Shown in pieces: positions 51,133 to 60,806 of a stretch of 64,000 nt of DNA. The DNA lies in NCBI RefSeq assembly GCF_037327425.1, contig NZ_CP147846.1:806001-870000 (forward strand), read 5' to 3'. Numbering within the stretch: the stretch's first letter is position 1; the number at the start of each line of letters is the position of its first letter. Below the pieces are notes generated by a model that was not told the DNA's origin, searched no databases, and worked only from the letters and a program-made list of their open reading frames with translations. Made by a program: the position numbers and the translations under genes. This DNA is from Rhodococcus sovatensis. GTDB lineage: Bacteria > Actinomycetota > Actinomycetes > Mycobacteriales > Mycobacteriaceae.

Positions 51133-52107
51133 ATGCTTCCGGTACTCGACTTGGCGGCCGCCGAAGGCGACCCCGACACCTTTCGCTCGGAGCTCCTGGC
51201 GGCAGCGCACGAGTCAGGCTTCTTCTACCTCGTCGGACACGGTGTGTCGAAGGAGAAGGCTGAGGAGATCTTCGCCTTGGCTCGCCGATTCATCGCATTG
51301 GGTGACGAGGAGAAGAACGAGATTTCACAACTGAAGAGCCCGCACTTCCGTGGCTACTCGCGACTCGGGGGTGAACTCACCAACGGCGCACGTGACTGGC
51401 GCGAACAAATCGACATCGGTCCGGAACGTGAGCCGATCACCGACGCCGAGGGCTACTGGAACCTACAAGGCCCGAACCTCTGGCCCTCGGCTCTGCCTGA
51501 ACTCGAGCCTGCCTTGACTGCCTGGGGACAGGGCATGTCCGCCGTCGGTCTACGACTGCTGCGCCAGTGGGCACTGGCGCTCGGCGCGGACGAAGGCGTG
51601 TTCGACGACGCCTTCGCGCACCATCCTGCAACCTTGATGAAAGTTGTTCGGTACCCGGGTAGTGCGGAGAACCCGCAGGGTGTCGGTGCGCACAAGGATT
51701 CCGGGGTCTTGACGCTGTTGCTCGTCGAACCCGGTTCACGGGGTCTGCAAGTCGAGCTGGCGACGAACGAGTGGATCGACGTGCCACCACTCGACGGCTC
51801 CTTTATCGTCAATATCGGCGAGCTTCTCGAAGTCGCGACGCAGGGGTACCTCCGCGCGACCCGCCACCGTGTGTTGGCACCCGAACCCGGAGTCGACCGG
51901 CTGTCGGTTCCGTTCTTTCTGAGCCCTGCGCTGGATGCCGTCGTACCGATCGTGTCATTGCCCGAAGAACTCGCCGCGCGATCGCGGGGAGTCGAGGCAG
52001 ATCCGGACAACCCGATCTTCTCGACGTACGGTGAGAACGCGTGGAAGTCGCGCACGCGTGCTCACCCCGACGTCGCACAGTTGCATCACGGGATCACCCC
52101 AGCTTGA
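51133..52107 (+). CDS. 2-oxoglutarate/Fe(II)-dependent oxygenase (isopenicillin N synthase-like)
   Basis: About 324 residues from ATG 51133 (GTG 51082 is an in-frame alternative). The N-terminal DIOX_N segment is HESGFFYLVGHGV. The iron facial triad is HKD at about 187-189 (GVGAHKDSGVLTLL) and a His at about 245 (RATRHRV). The 2-oxoglutarate-binding Arg/Ser pair is DRLSVPFF. It would hydroxylate, desaturate or ring-close an unknown small molecule. It is divergent from the ArsR gene with a shared operator candidate. Confidence 0.9.
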   Translation: MLPVLDLAAAEGDPDTFRSELLAAAHESGFFYLVGHGVSKEKAEEIFALARRFIALGDEEKNEISQLKSPHFRGYSRLGGELTNGARDWREQIDIGPEREPITDAEGYWNLQGPNLWPSALPELEPALTAWGQGMSAVGLRLLRQWALALGADEGVFDDAFAHHPATLMKVVRYPGSAENPQGVGAHKDSGVLTLLLVEPGSRGLQVELATNEWIDVPPLDGSFIVNIGELLEVATQGYLRATRHRVLAPEPGVDRLSVPFFLSPALDAVVPIVSLPEELAARSRGVEADPDNPIFSTYGENAWKSRTRAHPDVAQLHHGITPA

Positions 52108-52137
52108 CAGCGTCTGATGGACAGGCGGCGTACTGAG

Positions 52138-53370
52138 CTACTCCTCGATCCGCTCGCGCCCACCGGTGAGGTCGGCACGTTCGGCTGCCTTCCGTCCCAG
52201 GCTCATACCCCGGCTGTCCGAGACGCTGATCTTGACGGTCCCGAGTTTCGGGAACAGATCTTCGAAAACCGTTGTGACCGCGCGATCTCGCTCGGCGAGA
52301 ATCGGTACCAACGAGGAACCATAGGTCTGGCCGGCCGATCGATCGGCTCGTGCGCGGGCTTCCGCCAGTCGTTCCCGTATCCGCCAGGCGTAGCCGAGGA
52401 GGAACGCTCGTCGAAACCCTCGGGAGCGACTGGCGGGATCCGTTCCCGCGTGGTCGAGTGCTCGGGCGGACTGCACGAGCAGCGATGTGTACAGGAGTTC
52501 GCACAGATCGAGATCGACGGGCATACCGGTGATACTGATCAAGCCGAACTTCTTGTACCACACCGTCTTGGCGCCGTTGGTCGTCGCAACGCTCGACAGT
52601 AGTTGCATTTTTGCATCGGCGTAGGGATTGTCGACGGTGATTCGACGCGTCACTACCATCGCGTCCGGCCTCGACCCTTCGGCTGCATCGACGACCGCAC
52701 TGTCGATCGCATACCGAGTCATCAACTCCTGGGCCTTCGCGGCGAACGTGTCGGATTCCTCGCTGAATGTCGATGACTCGGCTTTCGCGAGAAGCGAGCG
52801 GATCTTGTTCAGGGTCTTGATATCCGGGCGATGGGAAGACTCCGCGGATCTACGGGCACTCCATTGTGACGGCAGTGGAACGATGACGGTCAAGGACGGG
52901 AGCAATCGCAGCTGAGCCAGTAGTCGAAACAGGTTCAGCCAGAACGCTCGCGGGTCCGCCCGCGAGACCTTTCCGTAGTGAACGAGGTCTGTACTCGGAT
53001 CGATTGCAAGGTAAAGCAATTGACCGCGCCACTCGTCAGGAGCATTGGTCAGTGCGAGTGTGCGCCTGGAGTGCGATCCGATCAGCGCCTCGAGCAAGGG
53101 TAAGGCGTATTTGTCGATTCGTCGCTTGACGACGTGGATCAGTTCGGCCGGTTGCCACCCGCGTTCGAAAATCTCCGACAACACGGAATCCGCGTACGTA
53201 GTGCAACGGCCGTCCATGCTTGCCGATGATCGTCTCGATTCCAGTTCGACGACCTGATCGACGAATCGTCTCAGCGCAGCGCCCGACGTCATCGGGTCAG
53301 CTGCCAATAGAACCCCCGCAGACATCAGGCGATCAGCGTCCATCGTGCGAGTCAAAGCGTGAACGTTCAT
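52138..53370 (-). CDS. DUF2786-domain protein
   Basis: 410 residues from ATG 53370, chosen for GAGGGG upstream. The DUF2786 core is KTLNKIRSLLAKAESSTFSEESDTFAAKAQELMTRYAID at about residues 190-230. The N-terminal third is helical (LRRFVDQVVELESRR) and the C-terminal third is predicted globular. DUF2786 proteins are found in phages and actinobacteria, with unknown function. It is isolated and ends 30 bases past the 2OG oxygenase stop, in convergent orientation. Confidence 0.82.
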   Translation of the reverse strand: MNVHALTRTMDADRLMSAGVLLAADPMTSGAALRRFVDQVVELESRRSSASMDGRCTTYADSVLSEIFERGWQPAELIHVVKRRIDKYALPLLEALIGSHSRRTLALTNAPDEWRGQLLYLAIDPSTDLVHYGKVSRADPRAFWLNLFRLLAQLRLLPSLTVIVPLPSQWSARRSAESSHRPDIKTLNKIRSLLAKAESSTFSEESDTFAAKAQELMTRYAIDSAVVDAAEGSRPDAMVVTRRITVDNPYADAKMQLLSSVATTNGAKTVWYKKFGLISITGMPVDLDLCELLYTSLLVQSARALDHAGTDPASRSRGFRRAFLLGYAWRIRERLAEARARADRSAGQTYGSSLVPILAERDRAVTTVFEDLFPKLGTVKISVSDSRGMSLGRKAAERADLTGGRERIEE

Positions 53371-53530
53371 GTTTCCCCTCGTCGAGTATGGGCCGACGCC
53401 CAGTGAGGGGGTGCTGGAGTCGGTGTCGGTCTGTTGTATCAAGTGGGACCGACACGTTCTCCGGGGCGAGTGGAGCTGACGTCACTCGTGAGGGCTGTAC
53501 GGCGTTCGCAAGATTCGGGCGCTCCGCGCC

Positions 53531-53576
53531 CAGTGGCACGGTTAAGTAGGTGATGGTGCACTTAACCGTGCCACTG
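53531..53576. repeat. Dispersed 46-bp palindromic repeat, copy C
   Basis: Perfect 17-base arms CAGTGGCACGGTTAAGT and ACTTAACCGTGCCACTG with a 12-base loop AGGTGATGGTGC. The best-preserved copy of the family; GGGCGCTCCGCGCCC precedes and a GGAGGCGGAGCC stretch follows. It lies 3' of the ferredoxin reductase gene and 5' of the DUF2786 gene, which run the same way. Confidence 0.88.
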
Positions 53577-53596
53577 GAGGCGGAGCCGACAACCAC

Positions 53597-55144
53597 TCAC
53601 CGACGGCGACGCCAGGGCTTGCGCCGCTCGGACGCGTTCTCGATGTCCGGCAGCAGGCCGGCATTGAAGTCTGCGACGAGATTGAGCACAGTGCTTTGGG
53701 CGCAGGACTTGTTGGTGCCGATATAGCCCGACGGCCCACGCTTGATCCAGCCCGTCACATACGTGCCTCGAACGACATCTCCGCCGGGCGCATCGAGTAC
53801 ACGACCGTCGTCGTTGGGGATGACGCTGCGGCGGTCGTCGAACGGAACTCCAGGCAGTGCGACGCCGCGGTATCCAATCGAGGTGAGGACCAGGCCGGCG
53901 TCGACCGTCTCGACCTCGCCGGTCGGCACGGACTGGACCGTGCCGTCTGCCGTGGTTGCGAGAGTCATGCGATCGAATTGGACTCCTGTGACTGCAGTTT
54001 CGCCGCGGACGCATGTGGGGGAGAGCAGGTATCGCAGCACGATTCGCCTGTGATCGTTGCCTGAGATTTCGTCCACGCGGCGTAGCAGGTTCAGTTTCTG
54101 CGCAGCTGCGTGTGGTAGATCGTCTGTTTCGGCCAACCTGTCGGTGGCAGCGTCGAGCATCATCTCATCGCGGTACATCGAGACGTCGATGCCCGGAGTT
54201 GCGAGTAGGCCTGCGAATTCGGGCACCGTGAAGGCGGACTGGGCTACGCCACGGCGGCCGACGACGAGAACTTCTTCGATGTTCGACTCCCGCAGTGCCT
54301 TCAGGGCATGAGTAGGGACGTTCGTGCCCACGAGGCGATCCGGATCGATCGTCAGAATCCGCGCGACATCGAGTGCCACGTTGCCGTTGCCGATGACGAT
54401 CGCGCGCTTGTGCGACAGGTCGTATCGGCGGTGCGCATGATCGGGATGGCCGTTGTACCAGGCAACGAAATCAGTGGCAGACCCTCGCCCCGGCAGATCG
54501 GCGCCTGGAATGGTCAGCTCACGATCCTTCGATGCGCCGACGGCGTAGACCACCGCGTGATGGTTTTCGAGGAGTTGATCGTGAGTGATGTCTGTCCCGA
54601 CCTCGACTCCGAGGTGGAATTCGAACCCGGACTGCGCGGAAATCTGATCGAACAGCCGCGAGACCTGCCGCGTCTTCTCGTGGTCGGGAGCAACGCCGAG
54701 ACGTGCCAAACCATGTGGCTGAGGGAGTCGGTCGTAGACGTCGACCTTCACACCGGGTTGAGTGAGCAGCTCGTCCGCGGCATACATGGCCGAAGGCCCT
54801 GATCCGACGATCGCGACGCGCAGAGGTTGCCGCTCCTTCGTGACGACGGGTGCCGGCGACACCGGTGCCAGCAGCGGCCGGTCCGGACGTTCCTGCTTGT
54901 AGAAGTCGGAGTTGATCGTCAGGAACGGGAGCTGCGCGTCGGTCAGTTTCGATTTCGGGACGATCGCATCGACTGGGCACGCCGATACGCAGGCGCCGCA
55001 ATCCACGCAGGACGTTGGGTCTATATGCAGCATCTCTGCCGTCAGGAAGTCCGGCTCGTCCGGTGTCGGATGGATGCAGTTGACAGGACACGCGTACACA
55101 CACGACGCGTCGCTGCAACATGATTGGGTGACAACGTGGGGCAT
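53597..55144 (-). CDS. fprB: Ferredoxin-ferredoxin/NADP reductase fusion (FprB-like)
   Basis: 515 residues. N-terminal ferredoxin (about 1-65) has two iron-sulfur Cys clusters: CCSDASCVYACPVNC and CVDCGACVSACPVDAI. The C-terminal adrenodoxin reductase-like part has the FAD motif VAIVGSGPSAMYAADEL (about 110), the GDNP-type VIGNGNVALDVARI and a final YVTGWIKRGPSGYIGTNKSCA. It passes electrons from NADPH to oxygenases. It lies 56 bases downstream of the AurF-like oxygenase gene, so it may be its reductase. Function in steroid or hydrocarbon oxidation is also possible. Confidence 0.92.
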   Translation of the reverse strand: MPHVVTQSCCSDASCVYACPVNCIHPTPDEPDFLTAEMLHIDPTSCVDCGACVSACPVDAIVPKSKLTDAQLPFLTINSDFYKQERPDRPLLAPVSPAPVVTKERQPLRVAIVGSGPSAMYAADELLTQPGVKVDVYDRLPQPHGLARLGVAPDHEKTRQVSRLFDQISAQSGFEFHLGVEVGTDITHDQLLENHHAVVYAVGASKDRELTIPGADLPGRGSATDFVAWYNGHPDHAHRRYDLSHKRAIVIGNGNVALDVARILTIDPDRLVGTNVPTHALKALRESNIEEVLVVGRRGVAQSAFTVPEFAGLLATPGIDVSMYRDEMMLDAATDRLAETDDLPHAAAQKLNLLRRVDEISGNDHRRIVLRYLLSPTCVRGETAVTGVQFDRMTLATTADGTVQSVPTGEVETVDAGLVLTSIGYRGVALPGVPFDDRRSVIPNDDGRVLDAPGGDVVRGTYVTGWIKRGPSGYIGTNKSCAQSTVLNLVADFNAGLLPDIENASERRKPWRRRR

Positions 55145-55200
55145 GTCGATTCCTGACGGCAGGCGCTGCTATGAAGCTAACTGGCGCTGTGGATTACGGA

Positions 55201-56217
55201 TCAGGCTGCGAACTGGCTGGAGCTACGATCAGGCTCGCTACGAAAGCGCGAAGCTTTGCCGTCGATTCCGCACAGTTTCCAGACGAGCTTCGCGGCGCGA
55301 TTCATCATGCCGGTGTCGTTTGCGAGCATGCGCACATCGCCGAAGTAGTCCTGCAGGGTGTGCTGCGATTCCTCGGTACCCCAGAACAAGTCGTCCTTGA
55401 CGTATTTCGGAATATCGAATTTCTGCCAGAATTTCTTCGGCGGGATGACGATGACATCGCACAGGATTCGCATCGTGATGGGGAATGCAAGCGAGAGGAA
55501 GAACCGGCCGATCTTGGACATCTTCGGAACGCGGCGACGCAGGAGCTGGTGCGCGAAGGAAATGTGGCGAGCTTCCTCAGCCACGTGAATAGCCATGACG
55601 CCCTGCATGATCGGATGAATTTCCTCACCGGACCGCAGTACGGATTTCTGGATGTGGTCGATCGGCTCCTCACCGGCGAGGACGCCGACGAAGAAGAGCT
55701 CGGGAAGGAGCGTTGCGAACAAAGGAATGATCGGGGAGAGCATCTTCATCGGACGGCTCATACCCGGCGCATCGGCGTCGACGCGATTGACCATCTCCTG
55801 GAACATCAGAGTGTGGTTGCACTCTTCGATGGACTCGTGGGTGCAGTAGCGTGCTTCGGGATCACCGTTCGGCAACGAAAAGACGTACTGCATCATCCCG
55901 CGAATGAGGATGTTCTCGAACTGCAGACCGACCTTCGCGACATTGGCCTGACGCCACATGCCGATGGCGATCTGCTGGTCCTCGGGGAGTGCCTGATACC
56001 AGGCGTGTCCGCCGATCGGATCTGTCTTGGACGGGAGGATCCACCGTCGGTCGTTCGCAGTGACCGCGAACTCGGGCGACTCCCAGTCGATGTCTACGTA
56101 TGGATCGAAATGCTTGTGTACCGAGCCCTCGGACAGCAGTCGCAGAGTCTCGTTGTACTGCTCTGTCTCCGCGTCGGTGTCGATCGAGCGCCTCTGATCT
56201 ACTGACGTCGTTGTCAT
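55201..56217 (-). CDS. AurF-like diiron N-oxygenase / hydroxylase
   Basis: A 338-residue non-heme diiron protein. Iron-ligand motifs are E(QFENIL) near residue 96, THESIEECNHTLMF (EExxH, about 128-141) and IHVAEEARHISFAHQLL (about 213-229). These resemble AurF, which oxidises aromatic amines to nitro compounds, and related actinobacterial enzymes of unknown substrate. No membrane helices apart from a hydrophobic stretch near 243-260. Paired with the ferredoxin/reductase fusion downstream, it forms a complete oxygenase system. Substrate unknown. Confidence 0.85.
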   Translation of the reverse strand: MTTTSVDQRRSIDTDAETEQYNETLRLLSEGSVHKHFDPYVDIDWESPEFAVTANDRRWILPSKTDPIGGHAWYQALPEDQQIAIGMWRQANVAKVGLQFENILIRGMMQYVFSLPNGDPEARYCTHESIEECNHTLMFQEMVNRVDADAPGMSRPMKMLSPIIPLFATLLPELFFVGVLAGEEPIDHIQKSVLRSGEEIHPIMQGVMAIHVAEEARHISFAHQLLRRRVPKMSKIGRFFLSLAFPITMRILCDVIVIPPKKFWQKFDIPKYVKDDLFWGTEESQHTLQDYFGDVRMLANDTGMMNRAAKLVWKLCGIDGKASRFRSEPDRSSSQFAA

Positions 56218-56455
56218 CGCTTCTCCCTACGTGGTGCGAACATAGGTTTAATGTAACTCGAAGTATCACCAAATGGAAGTGAAACTGAAACTTTCTTGTG
56301 GATACTGCACTGACCTGGTATCGACTGCCTGTCCGCTTGGGTGAGACGCGCGAAATCACGTCATTGGCGCCGAGGGTCGGACAGAAACGTGAGAAGCGAT
56401 GCGTGAGGTCGAATGCCCGGCCGACGTCCGATGCCACGGTTACTAGGCTGCTGGC

Positions 56456-56851
56456 ATGACGAGAGCAATCTGGTGGGCACTCGCTGTGGTCGCCTTCGCC
56501 TTCTCCGTGTGGGGCGGGGCTTCTTCGTCGATGGCCGACTTCTCTTTGGAGTGCTCGAAGATAGGCGAAAGCAGATCCTTCTATCGGTGCGATGACCGTG
56601 CCGTCGACGTTTTGGGGGTATGGCCGCTGGTCGTCGTGGGACTGTTGCTCGCGACACCGCCTGTGGTGGCCGCATTGGCAATGCGAAAGTGGGTGTCGTG
56701 GTGTGCCGTCGCGGCACTCGTCGGGCTGTCGATCGTAGGGTTGGAGAATTGGGCCTCGATCTCTTACTGGCGTTTGCTTTACATCGCTGTTCCCTTGGCG
56801 ATCCTTGGATCGATCCTCGCCGCGTTCCAGCGAACTGTTCCGCGCCCATAG
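56456..56851 (+). CDS. Small integral membrane protein of unknown function
   Basis: 131 residues, ATG 56456, with four hydrophobic stretches (about 4-22, 55-73, 80-95, 104-120) and two Cys residues in the outer loop (CSKIGESRSFYRC). No family recognised. It is transcribed rightward and ends close to the leftward excalibur gene. Confidence 0.7.
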   Translation: MTRAIWWALAVVAFAFSVWGGASSSMADFSLECSKIGESRSFYRCDDRAVDVLGVWPLVVVGLLLATPPVVAALAMRKWVSWCAVAALVGLSIVGLENWASISYWRLLYIAVPLAILGSILAAFQRTVPRP

Positions 56852-56898
56852 ACGTCGAAACGTAGCGGGTTTGCCGAGTCCACTTCGTCGAGGGGCGT

Positions 56899-57582
56899 CT
56901 ACTTCTCGCAGCCGACGCCATCCCTGTCACGGTCGAGTTTGATGCTGTACCCCGGATCGCCCACATAGATCGGTGCAGCGCCCGCTGCTCTCACGGCATC
57001 GCAGTTTTCATAAGTTACGAACGAGGGCGCCTCGGCGACAACGGGTGCAGGTGGCACGTAGACGGGCTCCGGCTCGGCGATGTACACCGGCGCAGGGGCA
57101 GGCGCTGGTACATATTGCGTCGTGGTCAGCGGAGGCGGCGCGTAGACGGTCACGGCTTCTGGAGTCGGTGCAACCGTTGTGGTCGCCGCTGCAGTGGTGG
57201 TCGTAGTTGCAGTGGTGGTAGTCGTCGTGGACACGTCGGCGATTGCCGGGGCAGCGAAAGCTGCGGGCGCAGGAGCCTCCTCGCGTTCGGCCGGACCCCC
57301 GCCGATCCCGAACGCAACGAGCGCAGGGAGCGTGGCGAGGGCAGGTGTCGCCCAGATGATTCGGCCACGAGAGGGTTTGCCGAACAGATACGCACCACCC
57401 GCCGCCGCGGCAGATACACCGACTACGACGCCGGTGAGTGAAAAGTCTACGAGAGAACCCAGCAGGATCAGCAGACCGATCACAAGGGCCGACCAGCCGA
57501 TGATCTTCCCGAACAACGGACGGGAAGGTTCCGGACGCTGTGCGCCGGGAAAGACGTAGGGCTGCGAAAGTGGGTCTGTCAT
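56899..57582 (-). CDS. Membrane protein with C-terminal excalibur (calcium-binding) domain
   Basis: 227 residues from ATG 57582. Two or three hydrophobic segments (about 28-70 and 80-95) precede a Thr-rich then Pro/Ala-rich outer linker, and the C-terminus is the excalibur domain YENCDAVRAAGAAPIYVGDPGYSIKLDRDRDGVGCE, with DxDxDG and two Cys residues. It is probably an envelope Ca2+-binding protein; the function is not known. Confidence 0.82.
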   Translation of the reverse strand: MTDPLSQPYVFPGAQRPEPSRPLFGKIIGWSALVIGLLILLGSLVDFSLTGVVVGVSAAAAGGAYLFGKPSRGRIIWATPALATLPALVAFGIGGGPAEREEAPAPAAFAAPAIADVSTTTTTTATTTTTAAATTTVAPTPEAVTVYAPPPLTTTQYVPAPAPAPVYIAEPEPVYVPPAPVVAEAPSFVTYENCDAVRAAGAAPIYVGDPGYSIKLDRDRDGVGCEK

Positions 57583-57776
57583 CGGGTGTCCTGAAGATCG
57601 GATACTGATGCGGCGCGTGAGCACCGTGGCAACAGATTCGATAGACCGAGGGCTCCAGCGGGATTCCGGCGGGCGTGGTCTGCACCACGAGAAACGTTGC
57701 GGAAGTCCGATCACAATGTCGCTCAGGAAGGGTCTGTCGTTACATACCTGTCGGTCTTTCTATGTGCCCGCAGGCT

Positions 57777-58895
57777 TCAGAGGTCGCCTTCGGGGTCGTA
57801 GTCGCCGAATGGTTCAGCGAGAGAGACGCCGGCGTGGACGGCCGGGCGCAGCGGAACCGGCACGGAAAGGGCGTCGCCCTCGGGCACGAGAATTCCCTGC
57901 TCCTGCAACGAGCGAATGCGGTAGTCGATCAGCTGAGCTGTTCGGAGATCCTCGCCCTCGAGGCCGTCGTAGTCCTCGTCGGCGTTGTCGACAGGGAGGT
58001 CTTCGGTCATCGCGGCGAGCAAAGTTTGTACTGCGAAGGTGTTCGACAGGGCCATCGAGATGTCGACCTCGCTGAGGCTGAGCTGATGCCTGATGTGTTG
58101 GGTCACCACGGTGCGCAGGTTCTCGACCGACCTCGACAAGAATCCGTCGACGGCGGATCCCGGTACGACGTCGGTTCCGTCCGACTCGAGAACATCAGCG
58201 GCGAACGCTGCTGCCCAGAAGTCCAGCGTGGCGATGTCCGCGCGCTGATCGGTGTGTACGTGGTCGTTGTCTTCGAGTGCGGAGGACAGCTCGGGGACCT
58301 GGGACAGAGGAAGCCCTCGTGCCCCGACACGCGAGACAAGTTCTGCGACACCGGCGATGAGCGGTAGCGCGGACAGGGCTGCCAATTCGTCGTGTTCACT
58401 CACGGTGGGCAGTTCGATGTCTTCCGGATCCAGCACGTCCGGGTCGTTGTCGATGAAGTCGGTGAGGTCCTCCATGCAGTGCGCGAAGTCCTCGTCGGTC
58501 CCTGTCCAGGTATCCGTCTCGTCGAGGAACGTCAAGAACTCCAGCAACGTGATGACGATATTGGTCGCGGCCGCAGCGCCGTTCTCCTCATCGGATTCCT
58601 CGATCCGCTCCACTGTGTCGACGATGAAGTGGGCATCGTTCGGGGTCCACGATGTCACCGAGAAACCCGGGTTCGCCCGGTCGATTTGCGTCAGCGTGGT
58701 GCGAACAAGGCCGACAACGCGGTCGGCGTGCTCACCCATCTCGCGTCCGACGAGCCATTCGGCGAAATCCTCGAGCACTCCGGCGGGGAACGTGGGATGT
58801 TGACTACCGACGGGGGCAGACTGCTGACGCCGTTGACGAGCCTTGGCCTTTGCTGCTCGCTTCTGTCCCCGACTTGCCGGTCCCTTGGATCCCAT
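57777..58895 (-). CDS. Hypothetical protein with basic N-terminus and acidic body
   Basis: 372 residues from ATG 58895. The first 25 are strongly basic (MGSKGPASRGQKRAAKAKARQRR), similar to SEC-C-associated or nucleic-acid-binding tails. The body is rich in Asp/Glu with helical stretches (LEDFAEWLVGREMGEHADRVVGLVRTTL). No family is recognised and there is no signal or TM segment. The 5' boundary is uncertain because the frame is open to 59156. Confidence 0.68.
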   Translation of the reverse strand: MGSKGPASRGQKRAAKAKARQRRQQSAPVGSQHPTFPAGVLEDFAEWLVGREMGEHADRVVGLVRTTLTQIDRANPGFSVTSWTPNDAHFIVDTVERIEESDEENGAAAATNIVITLLEFLTFLDETDTWTGTDEDFAHCMEDLTDFIDNDPDVLDPEDIELPTVSEHDELAALSALPLIAGVAELVSRVGARGLPLSQVPELSSALEDNDHVHTDQRADIATLDFWAAAFAADVLESDGTDVVPGSAVDGFLSRSVENLRTVVTQHIRHQLSLSEVDISMALSNTFAVQTLLAAMTEDLPVDNADEDYDGLEGEDLRTAQLIDYRIRSLQEQGILVPEGDALSVPVPLRPAVHAGVSLAEPFGDYDPEGDL

Positions 58896-58983
58896 GACCG
58901 TCAGCCTAATGGCTGCCCTGTCGCGGCGGCTCTCATCGGTGTGCGCGAATCCGGTGCCAGCCTCCTTGCCCGACGAGCTCGCC

Positions 58984-59039
58984 GCGCACCTTCCAGTGAG
59001 TGCGCGGGTTGCAACTCGAGCGTGGGCTGGAAGGTGCGC
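58984..59039. repeat. Inverted repeat between the hypothetical gene and the symporter
   Basis: GCGCACCTTCCAG (58984-58996) and CTGGAAGGTGCGC (59027-59039) are perfect 13-base arms around a 30-base spacer. It lies downstream of the DAACS terminator and upstream of the hypothetical gene start (58895). It could be regulatory for that gene. Confidence 0.55.
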
Positions 59040-59053
59040 GGGCGGGCGTGGTG

Positions 59054-59078
59054 GTGACCGAATGAGTCGTTCGGTCAC
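59054..59078. terminator. Hairpin terminator downstream of the DAACS symporter
   Basis: A perfect 9-base stem GTGACCGAA / TTCGGTCAC with loop TGAGTCG, 35 bases after the symporter stop. A degenerate relative lies at 29914-29937 at the aztB 3' end. Confidence 0.8.
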
Positions 59079-59112
59079 TGTTGGGCGGCGTGGAGTGAGC
59101 TGGACCAGTTGT

Positions 59113-60534
59113 CTAACTGGACAACTGCGGCTCCCGCGCGGCTGGAGGATCGGCATCCTCGTCGTCGCTGAACGGATCGCCGTTGCGGGGGCTGTTGTAC
59201 CGAACCTCGTCGAGTATTCCTTCGCGCTTGGCGACGATGGTCGGCACGAGCGCCTGGCCGGTGACGTTGACCGCAGTCCGTCCCATGTCGACGATCGGTT
59301 CGACTGCTAGGAGTAGACCGACGCCCGCGAGAGGCAGGCCGAGCGTCGACAAGGTGAGGGTGAGCATGACGGTCGCGCCGGTGGTTCCTGCTGTTGCGGC
59401 GGACCCGATGACCGAGACGACGACAATGAGAAGGTAGTCCGTGAACGTCAGCGATACGCCGTAGAACTGTGCGACGAAGATTGCTGCGATAGCGGGATAG
59501 ATTGCAGCGCAACCATCCATCTTCGTCGTCGCGCCGAGCGGGACCGCGAACGATGCATACTCTCGGGGCACGCCGAGGTTGCGCTCGGTGACTCGTTCGG
59601 TCAGCGGAAGAGTACCGATGGACGAACGCGACACGAATCCGAGCTGGGTGGCAGGCCATACACCCGAGAAGAACTGACAGACCGAAAGGCCATGTGCGCG
59701 AACGATGATGGGATACACGACGAAGAACACGATCGCGAGGCCGACGTAGATGGCGACGGTGAACACACCGAGCGAGCCGATCGCATCCCATCCGTAGGTT
59801 GCTACGGCGTTGGCGATCAACGCAGCGGTGCCGATGGGTGCCAGGCGGATGATCCACCACAGCACTTTCTGGACGATTGCGAGAAGTGACGCGTTGAACG
59901 TGAGGAAGGGTTCGGCCTTCTCCCCGATCTTGAGGGCAGCGATGCCGATCGCAGCTGCGACCACGAGAAGCTGCAGAATATTGAAGCTCAGCGACGTGGT
60001 TGCGGTGCTGGTTGCTGTGCCGTCGACCACCTCCGTGGCCACCGAGGTCTTCGATCCGAGCGCGAGGAAGTTGTTCGGCACCAACCCTGTCAGGAAGGAC
60101 CACCACGACCCGACGCTGCTCGGGTCCTTCGCTTCCGTTGCTTCGACGCCGGTCCGCGAGCCTGGCTGTGCAACGAGCCCGATGACGATGCCGATGATCA
60201 CTGCGATGAATGCAGTGATTGCAAACCACAACAGCGTCTGCACCGCCAGGCGAGCAGCGTTGGCGACCTGTCGAAGGTTCGCGATCGAGGACACGATCGC
60301 GGTGAATACGAGCGGAACTACCGCCACTGTCAGTAGTTTGACGTAGCTCGAACCGATCGTCGCTACGGTGCCGACCAGCCAATTGTCGCTGCCGTCGGCC
60401 GCGTCAGGCATCGAGCGTGCGATGAGACCGAGGACGACACCGAGAATCAATCCGGCAACGATCTGTGGCCCGAATGATGTTGCCCATATGGGCACACGGG
60501 AACTACGGGTAGCGCTGGGCGCAGACATGAACAT
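59113..60534 (-). CDS. Dicarboxylate/amino acid:cation symporter (DAACS family)
   Basis: 473 residues from ATG 60534 with GAAAGGC upstream. About eight to ten helices; the conserved serine-rich and helical-hairpin motifs are visible as ATQLGFVSRSSIGTLPLTERVTERNLGVPREYASFAVPLGATTKMDGCAAIYPAIAAIFVAQFYG and VDMGRTAVNVTGQALVPTIVA. It imports C4-dicarboxylates or acidic/neutral amino acids with Na+ or H+. The Ala/Asp-rich C-terminal tail is cytoplasmic. No linked metabolic gene is evident. Confidence 0.93.
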   Translation of the reverse strand: MFMSAPSATRSSRVPIWATSFGPQIVAGLILGVVLGLIARSMPDAADGSDNWLVGTVATIGSSYVKLLTVAVVPLVFTAIVSSIANLRQVANAARLAVQTLLWFAITAFIAVIIGIVIGLVAQPGSRTGVEATEAKDPSSVGSWWSFLTGLVPNNFLALGSKTSVATEVVDGTATSTATTSLSFNILQLLVVAAAIGIAALKIGEKAEPFLTFNASLLAIVQKVLWWIIRLAPIGTAALIANAVATYGWDAIGSLGVFTVAIYVGLAIVFFVVYPIIVRAHGLSVCQFFSGVWPATQLGFVSRSSIGTLPLTERVTERNLGVPREYASFAVPLGATTKMDGCAAIYPAIAAIFVAQFYGVSLTFTDYLLIVVVSVIGSAATAGTTGATVMLTLTLSTLGLPLAGVGLLLAVEPIVDMGRTAVNVTGQALVPTIVAKREGILDEVRYNSPRNGDPFSDDEDADPPAAREPQLSS

Positions 60535-60806
60535 GCCTTTCGAAAAAAGAAGAGATGTCGAGGAACGCCCTCGAATCAGAGAATGTGACGTCGGGTCGAA
60601 ACGGTCACCGACAGATAGCGCTGGCCTGCAGACGTAGGTCGACATACCGTCGACTGGTCAGGAGTGGCATCACTTACTTGACACTACTCCCTGTACCGTC
60701 GCCCGGATGCGGGGCCTGACGGAGACCGATCGTGCGGTCGATCTCGGCATACGAAGCGGCGAGACGTGCCTCACCCAATACCGTTGCGTATGAACGTGTG
60801 CGAACC

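Noticed and set aside
60535..60806. Possible short leftward coding remnant (frame ending 60674)
   Set aside because: No family resemblance or start site could be supported; I see no gene in this 272-bp gap.
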